From: an uncultured Selenomonadales bacterium
GTDB taxonomy: Bacteria; Bacillota_C; Negativicutes; Selenomonadales; Selenomonadaceae
DNA: 6,706 nucleotides
Assembly: GCA_937916025.1 (NCBI GenBank)
Contig: CALGGX010000127.1
Span: forward strand, 1-6,706
Direction of reading: 5' to 3'
Each line of letters opens with the position of its first letter. Position 1 is the stretch's first letter. Positions 1-6,706 of this stretch are shown here, piece by piece. The notes beneath the pieces were generated by a model. The model made no database searches. It saw only the letters and a program-made list of their open reading frames with translations, and had not been told where the DNA came from. A program made the position numbers and the translations under genes.

Positions 1-1187
<1,187 letters not shown>

Positions 1188-1212
1188 ATTCAAAACGATA
1201 CTGATTAAACGG

Positions 1213-1228
1213 CAGTGTTTTATCACTG
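1213..1228 (-). promoter_or_regulatory. Inverted repeat at the 5' end of the eno transcript
   Basis: CAGTG, six A/T-rich bases, CACTG form a perfect 5-bp inverted repeat just downstream of the eno -10 box, where transcription should begin (about 1229). It could be a 5' stem-loop that protects the mRNA or an operator at the start site. Only the symmetry and position are seen; the role is inferred. Confidence 0.35.
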
Positions 1229-1235
1229 TGATTTG

Positions 1236-1263
1236 ATTATATCAGTTCTCGAATGAAATGCAA
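1236..1263 (-). promoter_or_regulatory. Sigma-70-type promoter of eno
   Basis: On the minus strand TTGCAT (1263-1258) is separated by 16 nt from a perfect TATAAT (1241-1236). A TG dinucleotide sits one base upstream of the -10, giving an extended -10 element. The predicted start is near 1229, leaving a leader of about 56 nt before the eno ATG. Confidence 0.8.
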
Positions 1264-1311
1264 GAAAAATTTTCAAACAATTTACGGCATCTCGAGCGAA
1301 ATTTGCACGCG

Positions 1312-1323
1312 AAAAAATTTTTT
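1312..1323 (+). promoter_or_regulatory. A6T6 tract, probable UP element of the tRNA promoter
   Basis: Six A followed by six T lie about 48-59 nt upstream of the predicted tRNA operon start (about 1371). This is where the RNA polymerase alpha subunit contacts UP elements of strong stable-RNA promoters. The assignment rests on position and composition only. Confidence 0.5.
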
Positions 1324-1334
1324 GATCGAAGGGC

Positions 1335-1363
1335 TTGACAAATGAAACGCGAGCGGTTAAAAT
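1335..1363 (+). promoter_or_regulatory. Promoter of the tRNA operon
   Basis: Perfect TTGACA (1335-1340), a 17-nt spacer and TAAAAT (1358-1363) form a near-consensus vegetative promoter. The bases after the -10 (GACGCTC) are G/C-rich and the likely start is G1371, 12 nt before tRNA-Gly. A G/C-rich discriminator is typical of stable-RNA promoters that respond to growth rate; that regulation is inferred. Confidence 0.85.
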
Positions 1364-1382
1364 GACGCTCGTCAATCGGCAC

Positions 1383-1458
1383 GCGGACGTAGCTCATCCG
1401 GTAGAGCGCAACCTTGCCAAGGTTGAGGTAGCGAGTTCGAGCCTCGTTGTCCGCTCCA
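1383..1458 (+). tRNA. tRNA-Gly (anticodon GCC)
   Basis: A full 76-nt cloverleaf. The acceptor stem GCGGACG pairs with TGTCCGC (one G-T wobble), the anticodon stem CAACC/GGTTG closes loop TTGCCAA, and the T-arm GCGAG/CTCGT carries TTCGAGC. The discriminator base is T and CCA is encoded. It is the first gene of the operon. Confidence 0.97.
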
Positions 1459-1464
1459 ATTTCT

Positions 1465-1500
1465 TTGACGGTACAGTTGGTTCAGACCGTCAGGTTCTGA
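1465..1500 (+). other. Spacer with two competing small hairpins and a tRNA-like fragment
   Basis: Between tRNA-Gly and the next tRNA, TGACGGT (1466-1472) pairs with ACCGTCA (1486-1492), while TCAGA (1482-1486) can instead pair with TCTGA (1496-1500). The two folds exclude one another. The spacer also repeats CAGTTGGTT, the D-loop of the following tRNA, which may reflect a decayed tRNA copy. It may serve in precursor processing; no function is shown. Confidence 0.3.
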
Positions 1501-1501
1501 A

Positions 1502-1578
1502 GGATCTGTAGCTCAGTTGGTTAGAGCAGTCGGCTCATAACCGATCGGTCGCAGGTTCGAGTCCTGCCGGATCCACCA
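1502..1578 (+). tRNA. tRNA with CAT anticodon: elongator tRNA-Met or tRNA-Ile2
   Basis: A 77-nt cloverleaf with acceptor GGATCTG/CGGATCC, anticodon loop CTCATAA on stem GTCGG/CCGAT, T-arm GCAGG/CCTGC with TTCGAGT, and encoded CCA. It is not initiator tRNA: bases 1 and 72 pair (G-C) and the three GC pairs of the initiator anticodon stem are absent. From memory, the body (AGAGCAG...CGGCTCATAACCG...GGTCG.AGGTTCGAGTCCT) matches the B. subtilis tRNA-Ile2 better than its elongator Met. If so, C34 would be changed to lysidine by TilS and the tRNA would read AUA. A default annotation would say Met. Confidence 0.93.
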
Positions 1579-1597
1579 GCTTGTCTATATATCGCAA

Positions 1598-1675
1598 GGC
1601 CTTGTAGCCCAGTTGGATTAGAGCGTCTGGCTACGAACCAGAAGGTCGGGGGTTCGAATCCCTCCAAGGTCACCA
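1598..1675 (+). tRNA. tRNA-Arg (anticodon ACG)
   Basis: A 78-nt cloverleaf with acceptor GGCCTTG/CAAGGTC (one G-T), anticodon stem TCTGG/CCAGA around CTACGAA, T-arm GGGGG/CCCTC with TTCGAAT, discriminator A and encoded CCA. The D stem GCCC/GAGC has one C-A mismatch, which occurs in other bacterial Arg tRNAs. A34 would be deaminated to inosine by TadA to read CGU, CGC and CGA. Confidence 0.97.
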
Positions 1676-1899
1676 GAAATGAAAAAATCGAAACCGGTTG
1701 GGGCAACGACCGGCGCGGGAGGCATTGTAAGACTTCAGCAATGAAGCAGATGCTGTTGATTGCGGAATCGCATGGCGAGTTTGTCAAAGTCCGCAGCGTT
1801 TAGGAATCATTCATTGTATCATATCACATTGACGCACATGATGATTAGGCGGACTCGAGTGTTGAAACAAGCACTCCGAGCGGTCAAGCCGCTCAAATC
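1676..1899 (+). other. 224-nt intra-operon spacer between tRNA-Arg and tRNA-Tyr
   Basis: No convincing gene is seen. Two tiny ORFs overlap as ATGA: 21 codons from the ATG at 1679 (MKKSKPVGATTGAGG...) and 20 codons at 1741-1803 (MKQMLLIAESHG...). Neither has a clear ribosome binding site and both could be chance. Structures present are CCGG (1694-1697) with CCGG (1710-1713) around GTTG/CAAC; CTCGAGTG (1854-1861) with CACTCCGAG (1872-1880, one bulged C); and GAGCGG (1878-1883) with CCGCTC (1889-1894), which shares bases 1878-1880 with the previous hairpin. No strong internal promoter is visible, so tRNA-Tyr is probably co-transcribed with the other tRNAs. Confidence 0.4.
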
Positions 1900-1985
1900 G
1901 GGTAGGTGGTCGAGTGGTTAAAGGCACCAGACTGTAAATCTGGCCGCGAGAGCGTACGATGGTTCGAATCCATCCCTGCCCACCA
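1900..1985 (+). tRNA. tRNA-Tyr (anticodon GTA)
   Basis: An 86-nt class II tRNA with acceptor GGGTAGG/CCTGCCC (one T-G), anticodon stem CCAGA/TCTGG around CTGTAAA, a long variable arm (CCGCGAGAGCGTACG region), T-loop TTCGAAT and encoded ACCA. The long variable arm with GTA is diagnostic of bacterial tRNA-Tyr. It is the last gene of the operon and is followed at once by a terminator. Confidence 0.97.
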
Positions 1986-1998
1986 CATATGAAATTTC

Positions 1999-2025
1999 AA
2001 ACGCCGTCGATGAAGCGGCGTTTTT
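1999..2025 (+). terminator. Rho-independent terminator of the tRNA operon
   Basis: AAACGCCG (1999-2006) and CGGCGTTT (2016-2023) form an 8-bp stem with a 9-nt loop, followed by T to 2025. It begins 14 nt after the tRNA-Tyr CCA. Confidence 0.85.
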
Positions 2026-2055
2026 CATTACAAAAAAAAATGTAGGTAAAAATAA

Positions 2056-2089
2056 GGAGCATCGCGCATAACGATGCTCCATTTTTTTT
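2056..2089. terminator. Bidirectional terminator between convergent transcripts
   Basis: A perfect 9-bp stem GGAGCATCG (2056-2064) / CGATGCTCC (2072-2080) with a 7-nt loop. On the plus strand it is followed by A and eight T (2082-2089), giving a second terminator for the tRNA operon. On the minus strand it lies 37 nt past the giant gene's stop and is followed by TTATTTTTA, with a further T9 run opposite 2031-2040. It therefore probably ends both transcripts. Confidence 0.85.
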
Positions 2090-2116
2090 GATCAAACGCT
2101 CGCGCGATCGGAGGAA

Positions 2117-2794
2117 TTACTTTTGTTTGTATCTCTTCTCGATGACGGATTTATACTCGGATTTGGAATTACCGTCGGCGAGTGCACCGTTCGATTGCAT
2201 GTTCGATTGCGCATCGTCCAATGCAAAATCGACTTCGCCGTCGGACTTGTTGATAATATCATCGAGCGAAATATCGAGAATATCATCGAGTGCCGCACTG
2301 TCTTGGAGCTCGTTTGAAGTGTCGTCAAAAACGAAGGTGTTGATGGTGTTGCCGGTCTTTATTTTAACGGCTCCGTCGCTGAACACCACCGATTGTTTGG
2401 ATAAACCCTCTGAGTCTGTGACGAGAAAATCAGTCATCGGATTATAGCCGTGGAAAGTGTTGTTGCTCCGCGCGGAGTCGGACTGAGAGTTTGCGTCGTC
2501 GAATTGAATGAGCCTGGTATCGCCGACGGCGATTTCGTCGAGATAGAGCGCATTGTTGCCTGTACCGAGCGCGATCACACCGCTTGTGCCGCTGACGAAT
2601 GTATCATTGCCCGCGCCGCCCGTAAGTGTGGAATTGTTGTGGTTGGAGACCATAACGTTGTTTGTCGAATATGCGGCGAGATCAATATCGTCACTGATTT
2701 TATGAGTATACCATACCTTCGTCATCAATCCGGCGGAGTTGTAGAGAGTTGACCGCACTGCTGCCGGAAGCATCCTCCCGAGTGGTTTCTTCAA
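2117..2794 (-). CDS. C-terminal part of the giant repeat protein, out of frame; RTX-like motif
   Basis: This open frame of up to 225 codons ends at TAA 2119-2117. It overlaps the end of the upstream frame by 95 nt and is shifted by +1. The only possible starts are a TTG at 2794 and ATGs at 2773 and 2725, and none has a properly spaced ribosome binding site, so it is best read as the severed tail of the large gene. The meaningful sequence starts at [12 protein letters not shown] (about 2734). It contains an RTX-type nonapeptide, GGAGNDTFV (residues 59-67), then beta-rich sequence, an acidic Asp/Ile-rich segment ([12 protein letters not shown]) and a basic end (VIEKRYKQK). RTX repeats bind Ca2+ in beta-rolls and often mark type I secretion substrates; one motif makes that only suggestive. 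No LPXTG anchor or transmembrane segment is present. Confidence 0.75.
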   Translation of the reverse strand: MKKPLGRMLPAAVRSTLYNSAGLMTKVWYTHKISDDIDLAAYSTNNVMVSNHNNSTLTGGAGNDTFVSGTSGVIALGTGNNALYLDEIAVGDTRLIQFDDANSQSDSARSNNTFHGYNPMTDFLVTDSEGLSKQSVVFSDGAVKIKTGNTINTFVFDDTSNELQDSAALDDILDISLDDIINKSDGEVDFALDDAQSNMQSNGALADGNSKSEYKSVIEKRYKQK

Positions 2795-5700
2795 TTGTGA
2801 TCGTGCCGCCGCTATTCAAATTAATTGTATTGTCATTGAAAGATATGTTTTTGTTGACGATAAGGTCAATCACGTTGGAGTCGGTGAGCTGAATGCCGGT
2901 ACCGCTGTTGTGATCGTAGCCTTCGATATTGATGTTTGCGACGGAGATCGGTTGAATTATGGCAGATCCGCCGACAGACAAATTTACATTGACACTTTGA
3001 CCGCCGGTAACTATGGTGTCTTGCCCTTTACCTGCCGTAATATTTACCGTCGCGCTTGTCGTGCCGATGACAACAATATCTCCGCCGTCGCCGAGGGTAA
3101 TTTCTTTTTCTCCGACAGCGTCCGAATCGACTACAGCGATATTGCCGCCCTCGTTATTAAATGTAAGTGATTGATTGCCGTCCGTTAAAGTCGTTTTGAT
3201 TACCGAAGTAGAGTTTGACATGTCGAGTGAGACATCGCCGTTCAGGTTGAAGGAAGAGTTATTGGAGATATCGGCGGCGTCGACGGTGCCATCGTTTACA
3301 GCAACGATGATCTCTTCAAACTCAACCGTATTATCGCTCAAAATTTCATCAATAATATTGGCAATCTCTGAATCGGAATCGGCATCGAAATCGGCGTCGG
3401 TGTCAGCATCAGCGTCGGTGTCAGCATCGGCATCGGAATCAGCGTCTGCATCGGAATCAGCGTCGCTATCGGAATCCGTGTCGCTGTCGGAATCCGTGTC
3501 GCTGTCGGAATCCGTGTCGCTGCCGGAATCCGTGTCGCTGTCGGAATCCGTGTCGCTGCCGGAATCCGTGTCGCTATCGGAATCATCATCGCTGTCGGAA
3601 TCCGTGTCGCTGTCGGAATCCGTGTCGCTGTCGGAATCCGTGTCGCTGTCGGAATCATCATCGCTGTCGGAATCATCATCGCTGTCTGAATCTGAATCGG
3701 AATCGCTATCGGAATCGCTATCGGAATCGGAGTCGCTATCGGAATCGGAGTCGGAGTCAAAATTGGAATCGCTGTCAGAATTGGAATTGCTGTCAGTATT
3801 AGAATTGCTGTCAGAGTCGGAATCTGAATCTGAATCGGAATCGCTATCGGAATCGGAATCGCTATCGGAATCGGAGTCGGAGTCAAAATTGGAATCGCTG
3901 TCAGAATCAGAATCGCCATCTTCGCCATACGTCCAGCCGACTTCTTCTTTTGTGATCACATAACCATCGGTGCCGTTGCCCGCCTTATCGGCATTGCCTC
4001 TCACTTTTGCTCCGTCTATCATCAACTCTTCGGGCGATAACGCTACTCCCTTAATTGTCATGACGTTGCCATCGATCACTATTGAAGTATCGGCAGTCGG
4101 CGTGAAGCCGTCAATCTCCAATTTTTCTTCCGACAGTTTGATCACATCGCCGTCGTACGTCCAAGCATCAAGCTCATTTGCATCAACTGCTATCGCGCCG
4201 CCTTGCCATACGTCTCCGGCATTGAGCATTCCCACTACCGAATCGCCGCCGAACAACGCCAATGAGCCGCCTCCTACGCTTATCGACACTCCATCAACCG
4301 TTGAGCCGATCATCAAACCGCCTTCGACCGTCGAATATCCGAGCAGTTCATTATTCTCCGACGGATCGAGCGTATGAATGCCATCGCTGAATACGAATGT
4401 TGCACCGTCGAATATTATGCCGGACAGGGTCTGCGGAGTATGCGCGAGTTCATAGCCGTTTGTCGAATCGAAATCGCCATTGATCAAAGCGTACTCTACG
4501 CCCGCCACGCTTACATTACTCGAGTTGTCGGCGTACTTGACATGAATGTTGTAATCGTCGGCGGCAACGGTATCGACGAAATTAAGCACGCCGTTGATCA
4601 CTTTGATCCGATCGGGCAGCTCCGTCTCATTCTCCGCGTTGACGCCCGAGACTGTTACTGCCTCATTGAAGGCGAAAGTCTTTTCATCGAGTTGCGTCCA
4701 AAGATTAAATTCTACGTCAACAGTATTGCCATCGATATCCGACCAAGTATATTCCGTGCCGTCGACGGTGTAATGAGTGTCGGCGTCAAGACCCGTGATA
4801 TGCACATCGGCAGTAATGTTGAAGGCATTGGAATCGAAAGCAAGAGCGTTGTCGGTGACGGTGATCCCGACGGTGTCAGTCAGACCGCCGATCGTGAACA
4901 TATCGGTTGCAATGTGTTCGGCAATATAAGAAATGGATTTGCCATCGCCCGAAAGCGAATAACCCGCGCTGTTGCCGTCGGAAATGTACACGGTTTGATT
5001 GTTTTTGATATCGGAGAAGTGAGCAGCAACGGTTGAAGGCGCGGAAATATCGCTCGCCAACGCCAGTGTATAGCCCTCGCCCGTGATGGATACGTCCGTC
5101 GAGTTTAGATTGGACGCGGCGATCATGACGGTTTTGTTTGTTTCGTCGACGTTAATGCCGTTGGTATTCGCCACGCCCGACAGGGTAAAGAGATCGGTTG
5201 CGTCGACTGCCGCAGTGTAAGAGATCGATTTACTGTCAGCCGCCAAAGTGTAACCCGCTGTATTACTTGCCGATTTATAAACGTTGCCGTCGAAATGCGC
5301 GGCAGTCGTTTGCGGGGAGGAGATACCGTCCGTCAATGCCAGAGTATATCCGTCGCCTGTGATCGACACGTTTTCGCCGTTGAGATTATCGGTGTTGACG
5401 GTGACGACGCCGTTCTCGACAGTTATGCCGTCGGTCGATTTCACTCCGCTCAGCGTAAAGAGATCGGTCTCAGCAACCGCCGCAGTATAATTGATGGACT
5501 TATTATCAGTCGATAAAGCATAGCCCGCCGTATTACTTGCCGATTTGTAAGTATTGCCGTCGAAGTGAGCGGCAGTCGATTGCGAAGGATTGATGCCGCT
5601 TGCCAACGCCAACGTATAGCCTTCCCTTGTGATCGAAACGTTTGCGGCATTGAGATTGTCTGCGTTGATAGTGACGACGCCGTTCTCGACAGTGATGCCG

Positions 5701-6706
5701 TCGGTGGATTTTACGCCCGCGAGAGTGAACAACGTGCTCGGACTACTCGTTGCCGTGTACGTGATTGACTTACTGTCAGCCGCGAGAGTATAGCCCGCCG
5801 TCGACACATACGATGATTTGTATTCAAAGCCAATGAATGCCGCCGCCGTCGTTTGCGGTGCGTCGATGCCGCTTGCCAACGCCAGTGTATAGCCGTCGCC
5901 TGTGATCGAAATATCTTCACCGTTGAGATTATCGGCGGCAACGGTGACGACGCCGTTATTGACGGTAATGCCTTCGGTCTTCGATACGCCGCTCAACGTG
6001 AACAGATCGGATTCTGAAACCGCCGCCGTGTAAGTAATCGTCTTTTTATCGGTCGACAAAGCATAACCCGCAGTATTGCTCGCCGATTTGTAAGTGTTGC
6101 CGTCGAAGTGAGCATCGGTCGAAGCAGACGCGGAAATGTCGTCGGCAAGTGCCAGCGTGTAATCGGTAGTGACGCCTTCGGCGACAGTGAGTTCGACAGT
6201 CGTTTCAACCGTCGGGCTGTCGACGAGATTTGCGGCGTTGATCGTTACGACGCCTCTCTCGACCGTGATGCCTTCCGTCGACGTGATACCGCTCAGCGTG
6301 AATTGATCGGTGCCCTCCGCCTCCGAATACGAGATCGTTTTTTGATCATTGGAGAGTTGATAGCCGACGGTCTTTTCGACTTTGAAGTACGTCGAGGAGC
6401 CGTCGGTGAGCTCCGTCCACTCGCAGCCGGGATTGGTCTGCGCGAGGATACTGTCGGCGGTGACGTTGACGGTCTTTTGATCGTCGCCGATGACGGTGTC
6501 TTTGTTGGTGACAGTGGTGTTGGTGCCGTAGGTGATCGTGCCCGCCGAGGCGTTTTTACCCGCGCCGATGCCTGCGGCTTGGCTCGACGAAGCAGTGACG
6601 ATTGCCGACCCGCCTATCGAGAGTGCGCCGATCGCGGCATTGGAGCCGTTGCCGCTGCCGATGCCCGCGCCGTATTGCGCCGAAGCAGTGACAGTGACGG
6701 AGCCGC
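2700..6706 (-). CDS. Giant tandem beta-strand-repeat / Ser-Asp-repeat surface-type protein, N-terminus outside window
   Basis: The frame is open from the right edge to TAA 2702-2700: 1334 codons, with the true start upstream of the window. No ATG, GTG or TTG occurs in frame before 6059, and the TTG there sits mid-repeat, so it is not a start. In order: Gly-rich repeats ([17 protein letters not shown]; about 6704-6500); five 90-99-residue repeats (6365-4965) with pattern GYxLxxDxKSIxYTA...DLFTLSGV...[10 protein letters not shown]...[12 protein letters not shown]; a divergent beta-rich region (4964-3915); a Ser-Asp tract (3914-3369); and a beta-rich part with RTX-like [10 protein letters not shown] and [11 protein letters not shown]. 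The composition is Asp/Ser/Thr/Gly-rich and acidic, with only one Cys noticed (NPGCEWTE) and no hydrophobic membrane helix. This fits an exported adhesin or surface-layer-like protein; ligand and secretion route are unknown. The last 15 residues (SLQLRR...GMVYS) appear to be out-of-frame readthrough after an insertion. I do not recognise a specific gene. Confidence 0.85.
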   Translation of the reverse strand, partial: GSVTVTASAQYGAGIGSGNGSNAAIGALSIGGSAIVTASSSQAAGIGAGKNASAGTITYGTNTTVTNKDTVIGDDQKTVNVTADSILAQTNPGCEWTELTDGSSTYFKVEKTVGYQLSNDQKTISYSEAEGTDQFTLSGITSTEGITVERGVVTINAANLVDSPTVETTVELTVAEGVTTDYTLALADDISASASTDAHFDGNTYKSASNTAGYALSTDKKTITYTAAVSESDLFTLSGVSKTEGITVNNGVVTVAADNLNGEDISITGDGYTLALASGIDAPQTTAAAFIGFEYKSSYVSTAGYTLAADSKSITYTATSSPSTLFTLAGVKSTDGITVENGVVTINADNLNAANVSITREGYTLALASGINPSQSTAAHFDGNTYKSASNTAGYALSTDNKSINYTAAVAETDLFTLSGVKSTDGITVENGVVTVNTDNLNGENVSITGDGYTLALTDGISSPQTTAAHFDGNVYKSASNTAGYTLAADSKSISYTAAVDATDLFTLSGVANTNGINVDETNKTVMIAASNLNSTDVSITGEGYTLALASDISAPSTVAAHFSDIKNNQTVYISDGNSAGYSLSGDGKSISYIAEHIATDMFTIGGLTDTVGITVTDNALAFDSNAFNITADVHITGLDADTHYTVDGTEYTWSDIDGNTVDVEFNLWTQLDEKTFAFNEAVTVSGVNAENETELPDRIKVINGVLNFVDTVAADDYNIHVKYADNSSNVSVAGVEYALINGDFDSTNGYELAHTPQTLSGIIFDGATFVFSDGIHTLDPSENNELLGYSTVEGGLMIGSTVDGVSISVGGGSLALFGGDSVVGMLNAGDVWQGGAIAVDANELDAWTYDGDVIKLSEEKLEIDGFTPTADTSIVIDGNVMTIKGVALSPEELMIDGAKVRGNADKAGNGTDGYVITKEEVGWTYGEDGDSDSDSDSNFDSDSDSDSDSDSDSDSDSDSDSDSDSNSNTDSNSNSDSDSNFDSDSDSDSDSDSDSDSDSDSDSDSDSDDDSDSDDDSDSDTDSDSDTDSDSDTDSDSDDDSDSDTDSGSDTDSDSDTDSGSDTDSDSDTDSDSDTDSDSDADSDADADSDADADTDADADTDADFDADSDSEIANIIDEILSDNTVEFEEIIVAVNDGTVDAADISNNSSFNLNGDVSLDMSNSTSVIKTTLTDGNQSLTFNNEGGNIAVVDSDAVGEKEITLGDGGDIVVIGTTSATVNITAGKGQDTIVTGGQSVNVNLSVGGSAIIQPISVANINIEGYDHNSGTGIQLTDSNVIDLIVNKNISFNDNTINLNSGGTITIEETTREDASGSSAVNSLQLRRIDDEGMVYS
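2736..2751 (-). other. Probable 10-bp insertion causing the frameshift
   Basis: GAGTTG occurs at 2736-2741 and again at 2746-2751, exactly 10 bp apart. Deleting one repeat plus the intervening four bases converts the minus-strand reading to GCG GTC AAC TCC GCC GGA TTG ATG, coding A-V-N-S-A-G-L-M. That fuses the upstream frame (...GSSAV) to the downstream frame (...AGLMTKVWY) with no other change. Ten is 3n+1, matching the observed shift. Confidence 0.65.
3471..3686 (-). repeat. Array of twelve in-phase 18-bp units inside the SD tract
   Basis: On the plus strand GGAATC recurs at 3471, 3489, 3507 and every 18 bp to 3669. The commonest unit encodes DSDSDT. Variants with GGC give DSGSDT, and ATCATC variants give DDDSDS. 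Ser codons come from both families (TCC and AGC), as in the known 18-bp staphylococcal SD unit. Confidence 0.9.
3721..3906 (-). repeat. 60-bp direct repeat, 126 bp apart, in the SD tract
   Basis: Positions 3721-3780 and 3847-3906 match at 59 of 60 bases, including the rare NF codons (AATTTT on the minus strand). The offset of 126 bp equals seven 18-bp units, indicating a segmental duplication that kept the repeat phase. Confidence 0.85.
4965..6365 (-). repeat. Five tandem ~90-99-residue beta-strand repeats
   Basis: Units begin with GY at 6365 (99 aa), 6068 (91 aa), 5795 (90 aa), 5525 (90 aa) and 5255 (97 aa); a sixth, degenerate start (GYSLSGDGK) is at 4964. Each holds SIxYTA, (D)LFTLSGV, GITVxNGVVT, VSITG(D/E)GYTLAL and, in most, AAHF(DG)[10 protein letters not shown]. 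Alternating hydrophobic residues point to a beta-sandwich or beta-solenoid unit. Some DNA is identical between copies: 23 bases starting at 5401 recur at 5671, exactly 270 bp away. Confidence 0.92.
6500..6704 (-). repeat. Gly-rich GAGIG-type repeats
   Basis: Two copies of a 31-residue unit (V-T-A-S...GAGIGSG and V-T-A-S-S-S...AGIGAG) are offset by 93 bp, shown by AAGCAGTGAC on the plus strand at 6590 and 6683. They are the visible end of what is probably a longer glycine-rich beta-helical region beyond the right edge. Confidence 0.65.

Larger units (their letters stand above)
3369..3914 (-). repeat. Ser-Asp (SD) dipeptide-repeat tract, 182 codons
   Basis: Almost every second residue is Asp, with Ser in between and Thr, Gly, Ala, Asn or Phe substituted at places. 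The upstream (N-terminal) part is nearly pure SD with two NF interruptions. The middle is [18 protein letters not shown]. The C-terminal end drifts to DADADT. SD tracts in staphylococcal Clf/Sdr proteins act as extended stalks; here the tract links the beta repeats to the C-terminal RTX-like module and no cell-wall sorting signal follows. Length changes in multiples of 6 bp keep the frame. Confidence 0.95.

Noticed and set aside
1521..1787. 88-codon minus-strand ORF containing GFEPPTFWFVARRSNPTGLQ and GGSGRTRTCDRS
   Set aside because: These phrases are the well-known spurious translations of the antisense strand of tRNA genes; the ORF covers the CAT and Arg tRNAs.
1383..2025. tRNA cluster as an integration site (att) for a mobile element
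   Set aside because: No duplicate of any tRNA 3' end, no integrase and no mobile gene is visible in the window.
2700..2794. Programmed ribosomal frameshift joining the two frames
   Set aside because: No slippery heptamer, rare-codon/stop pair or downstream stem is evident, and a 10-bp insertion between short direct repeats explains the shift more simply. It is not fully excluded.
3471..3686. Regular 18-bp repeats as a possible CRISPR array
   Set aside because: There are no unique spacers; the units are contiguous, code in frame and lie inside a large gene.
3175..3963. Plus-strand Ser-Glu/Ser-Ala repeat ORF and other-frame repeat ORFs (e.g. 3338-3928 minus)
   Set aside because: They are the alternative readings of the Ser-Asp DNA repeat; the main minus-strand frame is far longer and continuous with the conserved beta repeats.
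4374..5036. 220-codon plus-strand ORF opposite the giant gene
   Set aside because: It lies wholly antisense to the continuous beta-repeat frame and shows no domain or translation signals of its own.

Overview
The window looks like bacterial chromosome, probably a Gram-positive-derived or Negativicutes-type lineage such as a Selenomonadaceae gut or rumen bacterium. That assignment is an inference of low to moderate confidence. It rests on classical -35/-10 promoters (TTGACA-17-TAAAAT and TTGCAT-16-TATAAT), an AGGGGG ribosome binding site, tRNA genes that encode their own CCA ends, intrinsic terminators, and a giant surface-type repeat protein. The enolase, by contrast, has a Bacteroides-like sequence signature.

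Layout. Positions 1-1173 (minus) hold the N-terminal 391 codons of enolase; its C-terminus lies beyond the left edge. Positions 1174-1382 are a divergent promoter region with an extended -10 promoter for enolase and a strong promoter with an A6T6 upstream element for a tRNA operon. Positions 1383-1985 (plus) carry four tRNA genes: Gly(GCC), a CAT-anticodon tRNA (Met or lysidine-type Ile2), Arg(ACG) and Tyr(GTA). Two hairpin terminators follow, at 1999-2025 and 2056-2089, and separate the tRNA operon from a convergent gene.

Positions 2117-6706 (minus) are the 3' part of one very large repetitive gene whose start lies beyond the right edge. In protein order it encodes Gly-rich 'GAGIG' repeats, five ~90-99-residue tandem beta-strand repeats, a divergent beta-rich region, a 182-residue Ser-Asp tract, and a C-terminal module with RTX-like glycine/aspartate motifs. 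The reading frame is broken near 2736-2751 by what looks like a 10-bp insertion bounded by a GAGTTG direct repeat. Removing 10 bases joins the two frames exactly into ...[13 protein letters not shown]....

Enolase (glycolysis) and the tRNAs are housekeeping genes. The giant gene is accessory, probably an exported adhesin or surface-layer-like protein. Its DNA repeats at 18 bp, 126 bp, ~270 bp and ~540 bp suggest a locus that changes by recombination and slippage. I found no CRISPR array, transposase, integrase or new multi-gene system. The most notable finding is this composite repeat/SD/RTX-like protein and its apparently recent, reversible-looking frame break.
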